Below, one piece after another: positions 27,659 through 34,699 of a DNA stretch of 37,338 bases; position 1 is the first letter of the stretch, and each line of letters opens with the position of its first letter. A program made the translations under genes and the position numbers. The notes under the pieces are model-generated. The model was not told where the DNA came from, ran no database searches, and saw only the letters and a list, made by a program, of their open reading frames with translations. The DNA is from an uncultured Flavobacteriales bacterium. GTDB taxonomy: Bacteria; Bacteroidota; Bacteroidia; Flavobacteriales; Crocinitomicaceae. Location of the stretch: contig CAMLLB010000042.1 in the NCBI GenBank assembly GCA_946480815.1, positions 1 to 37,338 of the forward strand, written 5' to 3'.

Positions 27659-27766
27659 ACTTTTTCATGTTCAAAGAGTGGCTTTCCCGAAACTTCGGGA
27701 CTCAGCCACCTTTGATATTCTTACTTTAAATTCGTTCAGGGACGCTGAGCGAAGTCGAAGTGTGAA
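27659..27766. repeat. Hairpin-rich spacer between hmuT and hmuU
   Basis: Two palindromic units. One at 27673-27713 has nested stems AAAG/CTTT, GTGGCT/AGCCAC and CCCGAA/TTCGGG. The other at 27731-27760 is TTCGTTCAG/CTGAGCGAA followed by GTCGAAG and shares the word GAGCG[AT]AGTCGAAG with 30896-30908. Either could attenuate transcription between binding protein and permease. Confidence 0.6.
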
Positions 27767-28660
27767 CTATTTGATCTTTTTAAACTCTTTATTTAACTCC
27801 GTCAATGCTTCAGCTACACGAGGGCCAAATCCGCTTAGTAACTGACCATCCATCTGGATCAATGCTTTATTCTTTCCGGCATTTGTTGCACTTACTCCGG
27901 GAACATTGAAAATTCCGTCAGGTCCAAGGCTTTGAGCTCCTGAAGTGAACATCAAGATCGCATCCGGATTTGCAGCAATCACGGACTCACTTGTCAGAGG
28001 TTTGAAATCCGTAAATCCTTTCCCGGCATTTTCACCTCCGGCCAAAACAATCATTTTCTCAAGCGGTGTATTTTCTCCGGCAACCATCAATGTTCCGGCA
28101 CCTCTCGCGTACACGAACAACACCTTCGGCTTTTTGTCAAGCTTCGCCAGTTTCTTAATATCCGTATCCATTTTAGAAACGATGGCATCGGAAGCATGTG
28201 CCATCGCTGAAGCTTTTGGCGACATGCGATCGGCTTTACCCAACCACTTTGCTACGTCCCTCACCAACGATTTTGCATCTGCTACACTGTTCGGGTGTTT
28301 GAAAGTCACCAATTCGATTTTCGCCTGTTGCAATTTAGATTTCAAATCCGGAGAAACTTCGTCCTCCAGCATCACCACATGCGTAGGGTTCAACGCTAAT
28401 AAACTTTCAAGAGCCAGTTTGCGCACATGTCCCAAATTCGTCAGTTTTTCTGCCGCTGCAGGATAAGTGCTTGTTACATCAACGCCAATGAGTTCCTTTT
28501 GGGAACCCACTGCGTAGATGATTTCTGTAATAGAACCGCTCAAAGAAACGATTCGTTTTTCTTCGACTTTTTCCTCTTTCTTTCCTTCTGATTTCGCACC
28601 TGAATTACAAGCGGTTGTCAGCGATAAAAGAGCAAGAAATAAAAAACCAATTTTTTTCAT
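27767..28660 (-). CDS. hmuT: Haem ABC transporter substrate-binding lipoprotein
   Basis: 297 residues from ATG at 28660 (MKKIGFLFLALLSLTTAC, lipidated Cys18). A Lys/Glu-rich linker leads into a BtuF/HmuT-type periplasmic-binding domain: KRIVSLSGSITEIIYAVG, LIGVDVTSTYP, LGHVRKLALESLLALNPTHV and GGENAGKGFTDFKPLTSESV. Members of this cluster receive haem in the periplasm and dock on HmuU. A Tyr in TSTYP or similar could ligate iron, but this is inference. The open frame runs 11 residues farther upstream (28693), overlapping the previous gene; the shorter start leaves 19 bp and a correct lipobox position. Confidence 0.92.
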   Translation of the reverse strand: MKKIGFLFLALLSLTTACNSGAKSEGKKEEKVEEKRIVSLSGSITEIIYAVGSQKELIGVDVTSTYPAAAEKLTNLGHVRKLALESLLALNPTHVVMLEDEVSPDLKSKLQQAKIELVTFKHPNSVADAKSLVRDVAKWLGKADRMSPKASAMAHASDAIVSKMDTDIKKLAKLDKKPKVLFVYARGAGTLMVAGENTPLEKMIVLAGGENAGKGFTDFKPLTSESVIAANPDAILMFTSGAQSLGPDGIFNVPGVSATNAGKNKALIQMDGQLLSGFGPRVAEALTELNKEFKKIK

Positions 28661-28679
28661 CTTATTCTTAATCTGGAAA

Positions 28680-29924
28680 TTAATGTTGTACAACCAAACG
28701 TTGTGTCGTAGTGGAAGTTCCGTTAGAAACCTGAACCAGGTAAACTCCGTTTGTGAACGCTTCTGTTGAAATGCTCATTGCTTCCAATCCATTGGATACC
28801 GCAGCATTTTCAAATACCACTTGTCCTGTCATGCTTACGACTTTCACAGTTGCGTTTGATTTTGAATCAACCATAATTGTTACATTATCAGCAGCCGGAT
28901 TCGGGAAAATTCCGAAGATCAATTCCTTATTTTCATCCACATTCAGTGTAGCTACTTTTTCTTTTTTGAAAACTGATTTTCCCAATGAGCTTCCGGAAAA
29001 ACCGGTCATGATCAATCTCCAGTAATCTCCGGCCACATCTTTCACGAAATAAACCAATGAATCTTCAATCGTGTAAGATCCTGCATATGTTTTCCAGTCA
29101 TACCCGATTGTATTGATATCTTCTGAGTATGTTGCAGTTCCGAAAGACATGTCTGTTTCAGGGTTATTCACCGGGTGAACTTCAGCCACTTCTACTCCAA
29201 CATTATGCAGAACCCCTGTCACCATATTGTAAGGATAAGGCGCTCCGTTATCTGCTGCATATTGTGTAAACAATAAATCCCAGCTTGTAGAAGCAGGATC
29301 TCTATCCACTACGGCTCCACCCAGTGGCAAGTATACAAAGTTCTTTGTTGAATAAGCCGCAATCCCAACAGTTGCAGTTCCTGTTCCAGAGTGATCTGCA
29401 TTTGAATAGTCTACAGTATATTCTGAAGACATAAACGACAAGGAAATGGTAAACAATTTAACCGAACCGTTTGTGTATTTAACAGCAAAAACGCGGTTTG
29501 CAACAATTCCCGTATGATTTACAGCATCGTAATCTCCCCAACCGTAATCCGTTCCACCGGTACTCGCTGCATTCAAAGCTCCCTGGCTCCAGCTTGCTTC
29601 AGAATTGTAAAGTTGGGTCCAGGACGCCATACCTGTGGTATCAGCAGTAGCCAGATCATCTCCATCCGTACCCGGAACAGCGTAAACCGATCCGATCTTG
29701 TTATTGAAGATAATGGACGCAGCCAATGGATTGGAAGGGCTGATTGTTGTAGCAAAACCCAAATCCCAGTTATTTGCTGCCTGAGCTGTTCCCTGCTCGT
29801 CATTCTGCAAGCTATACCAAATGTTGTTTGCATATCCGGCACCCATTGTTACCGAGTCGCTTACCAACTGTGCATTTGAAAATCCAGCTAGTGTCAGGAA
29901 TGATAGAAGTAATCCTTTTTTCAT
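28680..29924 (-). CDS. HmuY-like protein with T9SS sorting tail
   Basis: 414 residues. Signal peptide 1-18 (FLTLAGFSNA), no lipobox. Residues 20-320 are HmuY-like and clearly paralogous to the gene at 21444: GYANNIWYSLQNDEQ, NNWDLGFATT, TSWDLLFTQYAADNG, GVLHNVGVEVAEVHP, TIGYDWKTYAGSY. A linker leads to a T9SS sorting domain (FGIFPNPAADNVTIMV to RLVVQH). It is thus predicted to be exported by T9SS and either anchored by A-LPS or released, which would make it a secreted haem scavenger. It is the first gene of the haem operon, behind the promoter at 30029-30060. Haem binding is inferred from family and context. Confidence 0.88.
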   Translation of the reverse strand: MKKGLLLSFLTLAGFSNAQLVSDSVTMGAGYANNIWYSLQNDEQGTAQAANNWDLGFATTISPSNPLAASIIFNNKIGSVYAVPGTDGDDLATADTTGMASWTQLYNSEASWSQGALNAASTGGTDYGWGDYDAVNHTGIVANRVFAVKYTNGSVKLFTISLSFMSSEYTVDYSNADHSGTGTATVGIAAYSTKNFVYLPLGGAVVDRDPASTSWDLLFTQYAADNGAPYPYNMVTGVLHNVGVEVAEVHPVNNPETDMSFGTATYSEDINTIGYDWKTYAGSYTIEDSLVYFVKDVAGDYWRLIMTGFSGSSLGKSVFKKEKVATLNVDENKELIFGIFPNPAADNVTIMVDSKSNATVKVVSMTGQVVFENAAVSNGLEAMSISTEAFTNGVYLVQVSNGTSTTTQRLVVQH

Positions 29925-29999
29925 GTTTTTGTTTAATTTATTTTTTATTAATCCGTGCGAACTATTTTACCTAACTGGGCTAATCTGCCTCAGCAAGCA

Positions 30000-30022
30000 T
30001 TATTTATATTAAGTCTAAATAA
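30000..30022 (-). promoter_or_regulatory. Fur-like palindrome at the haem operon start site
   Basis: A 23-bp dyad with arms TTATTTA and TAAATAA; nine of eleven position pairs are complementary. It begins seven bases after the -7 box, covering the predicted transcription start. AT-rich dyads of this length at iron and haem operons are typical of Fur-family sites. Confidence 0.5.
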
Positions 30023-30028
30023 CGTTTA

Positions 30029-30060
30029 CAAAATTAGTATCGGAATGGAGTTGATACAAT
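30029..30060 (-). promoter_or_regulatory. Promoter of the haem operon
   Basis: On minus: ATTG (30060-30057), 20 bp, then TAATTTTG (30036-30029), an exact TAnnTTTG -7 box with the expected -33 spacing. The predicted leader is about 97 nt. Confidence 0.65.
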
Positions 30061-30088
30061 CGCCAAAATCAGCGGAAACTTATACCTT

Positions 30089-30724
30089 TCAGAGGGTAGA
30101 TCTATTTTTGAACACCTGATTTTCCATTTCAAACAGTAACAATTCCGATAAGGACTTCACTTTTAATTTTTTGAAACAATTCTTGCGATGTGTTTGAATG
30201 GTATGAGGACTTAAGCCTAGTTCTTTGCTTATTTCCGAAGTAGATTTACCATTCAGCAAAGACTCGACAATTTCTATTTCACGTTTGGTGAGATTGAATT
30301 GTGTTGGGGAAGTAATTTCTTCATCCTGGTTCAGGATCTTATTCCAAACCAATTCACAGTAGTAGTTCTGGTTGTGTAAAATTTTTTGGAGTGCTTCTTT
30401 CAATTCACTTTGTGTACAATTCACATCGATGAATCCCGAAACACCATGAGATACTAATTTAGGCAGATTGGAAACGTCTCCGTTCAGGATCAAAACCACC
30501 TTAATACAATTCGTATCCTCCGGATTTTCTTTTAGATTATTCTCTATTTCCTGATAATTTCCGGAAAAGTTGTAAACCATAAGTTGTTTTTCATCACTCA
30601 AAACCTGCTCCATTTTTGGATTTCCGGAATGCCATTCAACCGTAAGCTCACCAAGGATAGATTTGACTAACTCTTTGAATCCGAGACTGATCAACTGATT
30701 ACGACTATCTAAATACAGGTTCAT
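30089..30724 (-). CDS. LuxR-type regulator with degenerate receiver domain
   Basis: 211 residues from ATG at 30724 (MNLYLDSRNQLI). The C-terminal domain (about 143-200) is a LuxR/NarL helix-turn-helix: LTKREIEIVESLLNGKSTSE then LGLSPHTIQTHRKNCFKKL. The N-terminal 130 residues follow the NarL receiver pattern (VVLILNGDVSNLPKLVSHGVSGF resembles beta 4 to alpha 4), but I cannot find the acidic pocket or a convincing phospho-acceptor Asp. So it is probably phosphorylation-independent. A TTG start at 30751 is possible, but the promoter box falls there. It lies just upstream of the haem operon and on the same strand, making it a candidate regulator of haem uptake. Confidence 0.85.
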   Translation of the reverse strand: MNLYLDSRNQLISLGFKELVKSILGELTVEWHSGNPKMEQVLSDEKQLMVYNFSGNYQEIENNLKENPEDTNCIKVVLILNGDVSNLPKLVSHGVSGFIDVNCTQSELKEALQKILHNQNYYCELVWNKILNQDEEITSPTQFNLTKREIEIVESLLNGKSTSEISKELGLSPHTIQTHRKNCFKKLKVKSLSELLLFEMENQVFKNRSTL

Positions 30725-30748
30725 ACTATGTAGAATAATTCTAAATAG

Positions 30749-30779
30749 CAAAGTTGCCTAGTAAATCAAGATCGCACAA
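30749..30779 (-). promoter_or_regulatory. Promoter of the LuxR-type gene
   Basis: On minus: TTG (30779-30777), 20 bp, CAACTTTG (30756-30749), one mismatch to TAnnTTTG. The ATG at 30724 is 24 bp downstream. The arrangement is the same as at the haem operon. A dyad TACCATA-AA-TATGGTA (30780-30795) directly abuts the -33 box and could be an operator. Confidence 0.5.
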
Positions 30780-30846
30780 TACCATAAATATGGTAATTCC
30801 GAATTAACGAGGATCATGGCAAGAAAAAATTTGATAATAAAAGGCA

Positions 30847-30908
30847 CTTCGACTACGCTCAGTGACCTTTTAAGTCTTATATTCAACGGTGACTGAGCGT
30901 AGTCGAAG
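30847..30908. repeat. Inverted repeat, CTTCGACTACGCTCAGT family
   Basis: Perfect 17-bp arms CTTCGACTACGCTCAGT (30847-30863) and complement (30892-30908), extended inward by GACC/GGTC-type pairing. It lies after the stop of the 867-residue gene and may terminate it. A related half-unit is at 27743-27760. Short palindromes with this word are spread through many Bacteroidota genomes. Confidence 0.75.
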
Positions 30909-30926
30909 GCACAGTTGAATCAGGAA

Positions 30927-33530
30927 TTATCGTTGTTTTATATGTCCTTTCTTTCCTTGTGGAATCCGGAGTATCCAATCATAATACCCAATAAAATGGG
31001 AATCAAAGTAGCCTTTGTGTTTGTATGAATTGGCAGGGATGTAGATACGTTGTTCGGAAGTTAATCCTTTTACAGCAGCCTGTGGAGCAACTCCGTCCTG
31101 CAAGCATGGCGCATCCTGGTTAACGGAATTCAAATTACTGCCGTATTGCCAGATTTGTTTCCATTCTTTTGAATAGACGGTTCCGGCTGCTGCATTTTCA
31201 GGGGCGAGAATATAATAAGCTCCAAAATTTATTTTGCCCCGCAATTGTTCAATCATTCCCTGTGCATAGGCAAATCCCATGCTGTGAACAACCAGGTATA
31301 GCGTATCGTTTTTAGACGAATTCGGCAATTCGTTGAGCATTTGGTATAAATTCCGCCCTGCAATTCTTCCACTATTAGAACGAATGGCAAATCCCCTTTT
31401 ATTGGATTTTGTTGCCAGCAAGCTGTAAGTCCTGGCTTTTTTAGAGCCGAAAATTTTGAAGCCAACGGTATTTGTCGAATAGCATGTATGAATTTTCGGA
31501 TTACGGCATCTTTTCGGATAAACTCCGGAATTGGTACTGAAATTCAATAAACTTCGGTGGTTGGAAGTTGAAACGGAATGATGTCCATCTGCATAGTAAT
31601 ACTCCGTGGGATTGATTCTCAACCGGAAGGTATCGTCAATCTGTTTCCAAGGATGCCAGTAATTGTAACGGTCTTCTGCGAATAATCGATTGAGTGAATT
31701 GGGAAATTCCAATCCGTTACTCCGAATACCTTCAAAGTTCTCTTCGAAGGTACTTCCCAGGGAAGTTGGCCGGTATCCGTTCACAAAAATCAACACACGT
31801 TTTGGCGGATCTTCTAATGTCAACTTGGAAGTCAGATCTACACCCAGGTGATTGTAAACCTGGTCTCTGAGCCATTTTCCTTTGGCTGAATAGATTTTGA
31901 CTACAACATAATGGCTTTTTGCTGCGATCGGCTCTTCCAGCAAGGAGGTTTTTAAGGAATCTGAATTGGCGATCAAACGCAATTTTACAGGAATGTTCTC
32001 CCTGGAGACATTCATTTTAAAGTAGAGCACTTTCTTGCGTTCATACAGGAAATAATTCTTATTGCGTTTGATGATCAATTCTGAGCCAATATTTTCTTCT
32101 TCCAGTTTATTCGGATGCGTGTTATCAAATAAAAGATCAAGTACTTTCTTCTCCTCTAACCCGGAGTAGGATTTTATTACTCCATCCGTGACTTCAAACC
32201 AGGAATACCCCAAATCAACTGCTTTAATTAAGACATAAGAAAGTACCAGCATTCCGATCCATTGAATTAACCTGGAAAGAAAAGAAACCAAACGGGGCTT
32301 TTTCATTCGTGCCCTCACCCACGCCCTTAACTTCCTGAAACCATAGATAAATCCGGCAATTGAAACTAAAACACTCAGTATATGCAAGGTGTTAAATGGT
32401 TTTGACCGGATGCGAAACAATGTTTTGTATAATAGGTTATCGATCTGAAGGTGGTACGAATAAGTATTCTTTTTGATCGGGCGAATGACAGAAGCCAAAA
32501 AACTTTTGTTTTTGAGTACAATGGTCCCGTCTTTTGCCTGTTCGAAGAAATAATATGCGATCAGCCCATTGTTCGTGACCACTTCTTCATAATCATCAAT
32601 AATTGAATAAATGCGGGGATTTTTATTAATCCGGATCCATTCTTCGTTATCCAAACTCCAGGTTTCCAGATCTCTTTGTCTTGCTTCAATTGCTTCGATA
32701 TTGGCAAAACCATCCAGATACTCATTTGCCATTTCATATGACAATTTCCTTGAATCATTTTTCACCAAAAAACCCAGGGATTTGTTTTTCACCATATACC
32801 CTTTTAGTTGAGGGTTCACAAATTGGGGAATTACAAAAAAAAGAAGCGTATTGGTGGTTTTATCTTTATAACTATTCTTGTATATATCCCGGACATGACG
32901 CATTTGGTCGGTGTATTTCAACCGATCAGAACCCGGGTTCTCAAAATATCCGGTCATTTCAAGTGCATCATTTTGAAATACCGGATCTACTGTTACTTCA
33001 AAACGAACATTTGCCGGAGCAAAGAAGTCATTCAACTCATTCTCCAGGCTATCGCGATTGATCCGGGCTTTCAACAAGGGAACTACCCGGACTTTTTGTA
33101 TTATAAGCGGCAATACGGAAACATGTAAAGTGGATACGGTTGTTCCCCTGAATTTGGAAACAAGGTCGTAATCTTTGTTTGAAGCCGGCAAAAAGATCCG
33201 TTGTTTGATCTCACCTATCCGCGTACTTGCAATGCGGGTTCCACGAATGTAAAATTCAATCGAATCAATTGAAGGGAATTTCAGGCGATTGATCTTAAAG
33301 TCTACGACATCTGTTTGAGCTTTTCCCACAGATTTGAATACCTCCACATCGAATTCGTCTTTGCCTGTTTTCTTCAGACGCTCAAAAAAACCAAAACGCT
33401 GATTGTGATTCTTTACAAAACGGCCGGATTCAATAGGTAAATGATCAAGCGAGTCTTTTCGTTCCTGTGATAAACCGCAGAAACGCGTTAAAAAAAATAA
33501 AGTAAAAAGAAACAGACTCTTTGGAAGCAT
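30927..33530 (-). CDS. Membrane protein with hydrolase-like C-terminus, unknown function
   Basis: 867 residues from ATG at 33530 (MLPKSLFLFTLFFL), five bases after the upstream gene. Signal or anchor 1-22. Residues about 155-310 resemble the metallopeptidase-like part of some Bacteroidota surface proteins (ELNDFFAPANVRFEVTV, LLFFVIPQF, GYMVKNKSLGFLV), but where HExxH would be expected there is YEMANEY, so it is not an active zinc site. Two transmembrane helices lie at about 380-398 and 418-438. The C-terminal part (from about 575) looks like an alpha/beta hydrolase: VLIFVNGYRPTS then LYLVVHSMGFAYAQGM with Ser750 as nucleophile and a possible His near 845. Both domain assignments are remote. 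It could be a lipase/esterase-like membrane enzyme; the substrate is unknown. Confidence 0.65.
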   Translation of the reverse strand: MLPKSLFLFTLFFLTRFCGLSQERKDSLDHLPIESGRFVKNHNQRFGFFERLKKTGKDEFDVEVFKSVGKAQTDVVDFKINRLKFPSIDSIEFYIRGTRIASTRIGEIKQRIFLPASNKDYDLVSKFRGTTVSTLHVSVLPLIIQKVRVVPLLKARINRDSLENELNDFFAPANVRFEVTVDPVFQNDALEMTGYFENPGSDRLKYTDQMRHVRDIYKNSYKDKTTNTLLFFVIPQFVNPQLKGYMVKNKSLGFLVKNDSRKLSYEMANEYLDGFANIEAIEARQRDLETWSLDNEEWIRINKNPRIYSIIDDYEEVVTNNGLIAYYFFEQAKDGTIVLKNKSFLASVIRPIKKNTYSYHLQIDNLLYKTLFRIRSKPFNTLHILSVLVSIAGFIYGFRKLRAWVRARMKKPRLVSFLSRLIQWIGMLVLSYVLIKAVDLGYSWFEVTDGVIKSYSGLEEKKVLDLLFDNTHPNKLEEENIGSELIIKRNKNYFLYERKKVLYFKMNVSRENIPVKLRLIANSDSLKTSLLEEPIAAKSHYVVVKIYSAKGKWLRDQVYNHLGVDLTSKLTLEDPPKRVLIFVNGYRPTSLGSTFEENFEGIRSNGLEFPNSLNRLFAEDRYNYWHPWKQIDDTFRLRINPTEYYYADGHHSVSTSNHRSLLNFSTNSGVYPKRCRNPKIHTCYSTNTVGFKIFGSKKARTYSLLATKSNKRGFAIRSNSGRIAGRNLYQMLNELPNSSKNDTLYLVVHSMGFAYAQGMIEQLRGKINFGAYYILAPENAAAGTVYSKEWKQIWQYGSNLNSVNQDAPCLQDGVAPQAAVKGLTSEQRIYIPANSYKHKGYFDSHFIGYYDWILRIPQGKKGHIKQR

Positions 33531-33535
33531 GATCC

Positions 33536-34576
33536 TTATATTGAAGTCTTTCCAAGCCAACGCAATACGTTATCACACCAAATTGCGTCTGATTCTTTTT
33601 GGTCCAAAATTCCTACTTCAACAGCAAAGTCAATTACTCTTCCCGGATAGGAATTCGCTACACCTTCCATTTCACCCAATGGATACGGATCATCCAAACC
33701 AGAAACAATCTGAGAAGATCCAACCCGGATTTTCAGCAATTGCAGTGTGTATGAATCATGAACAAGCGTATCGAAAAACAGGTTCGGATGTCCCAGACTC
33801 GCACGTGGATCCCGAGCTTCGGTAAACAAATCCGGGCGGCCATCAAAACCTTGCAGCCTTCTTCCGTAATTTGCTTGTCCTAACATACAACCATGAGCAA
33901 AACAGGTGCGAATGTCCGGATACTTATTCACAAAGTCTTTCAGTGCGTACATGTGCAGGGTGTCTGCAGTTTGGGCCATCATCCAAACCAGGTGAAAGCG
34001 CCAGTACATATCTTTCAGGGCAACCATCTTTTCTCCGTCATACGGATGAATTTCAATAGCCAGTTTGTATTCGTTCGCCAATTCAAATAATGGTAAGGTT
34101 GAATCATCCACTACCGAAAGCCATTCATTGTCCTTATTTAAAAAATGTGTCGGGAGACACAATAAGTTCATGTTCAGATCTTCCACACAGCGACGAACTT
34201 CATTCAAAGCATCGTCCATATAAAGTGGTTGTACGACAAACCCGCTCGTAAACTTATCAGGCCGGCGTTCCTGCACGCTTGCATTGAAATCATTTTGCCA
34301 TCGGATCGCATCAAATGCATCTTGCTTCTGCCAACCGTTGCAATAAACCTGGGATAGGTTCAACATCACTCCATGATCGATGCTATGTCTTTCCATCCAC
34401 TCGATTTTCTCATCGAAAAAGAAACTTGGATCGGTAATCGGTCTCGCCCAGTCGTCTTGTCTCATGAATTTTTTATCATCATCTATCCAAAACAACTTTT
34501 TCTCACGCATGAATTTCGGAATTTCCGAAGGTTCAGGCAATATGTGTCCGTGGCCATTGATCTTTAATTTCTGCAT
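33536..34576 (-). CDS. Amidohydrolase, ACMSD type
   Basis: 346 residues. It matches aminocarboxymuconate-semialdehyde decarboxylase of flavobacteria: KINGHGHILP (metal His pair), DHGVMLNLSQVY, FVVQPL, LAIEIHPYDGEKMV (metal His), TCFAHGCMLGQ (catalytic/second His), NLFFDTLVHD and GLDDPYPLGEME (metal Asp). ACMSD removes a carboxylate in the kynurenine/3-hydroxyanthranilate breakdown route, in the cytosol, with a single zinc. All metal residues are present. No other kynurenine genes are in the window. The next gene begins five bases after the stop, so the two share a transcript, an odd pairing. A related amidohydrolase-2 decarboxylase is the main alternative. Confidence 0.87.
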   Translation of the reverse strand: MQKLKINGHGHILPEPSEIPKFMREKKLFWIDDDKKFMRQDDWARPITDPSFFFDEKIEWMERHSIDHGVMLNLSQVYCNGWQKQDAFDAIRWQNDFNASVQERRPDKFTSGFVVQPLYMDDALNEVRRCVEDLNMNLLCLPTHFLNKDNEWLSVVDDSTLPLFELANEYKLAIEIHPYDGEKMVALKDMYWRFHLVWMMAQTADTLHMYALKDFVNKYPDIRTCFAHGCMLGQANYGRRLQGFDGRPDLFTEARDPRASLGHPNLFFDTLVHDSYTLQLLKIRVGSSQIVSGLDDPYPLGEMEGVANSYPGRVIDFAVEVGILDQKESDAIWCDNVLRWLGKTSI

Positions 34577-34610
34577 GCTCGATTAAATCTTTATATCAAA
34601 TTTAGGAAAA

Positions 34611-34644
34611 AATGTAGGGGCGAAAAATTTTTCGCCCCTACATT
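34611..34644. repeat. 34-bp perfect palindrome, GGGGCG family
   Basis: Arm AATGTAGGGGCGAAAAA is followed directly by its exact complement. It is the first of two adjacent palindromes in the spacer between the decarboxylase and the repeat protein, and shares GTAGGGGCG...CGCCCCTAC with 21400-21427. Confidence 0.85.
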
Positions 34645-34652
34645 GCCTATTT

Positions 34653-34686
34653 AAAAAAGGGGCACGATTAATCGCGCCCCTTTTTT
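34653..34686 (-). terminator. 34-bp palindromic terminator, GGGGCG family
   Basis: 17-bp arms AAAAAAGGGGC[AG]CGATT with one mismatch; the minus strand ends in six T. It begins 14 bases after the stop of the repeat protein, so it is a normal intrinsic terminator. The core GGGGCxCGATTAATCG is the same as at 21395-21432. Confidence 0.8.
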
Positions 34687-34699
34687 ATGTTCAATTAAA

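Noticed and set aside
30725..30751. TTG start for the LuxR-type regulator
   Set aside because: The promoter box 30749-30756 would overlap the start codon; the ATG at 30724 fits the promoter.
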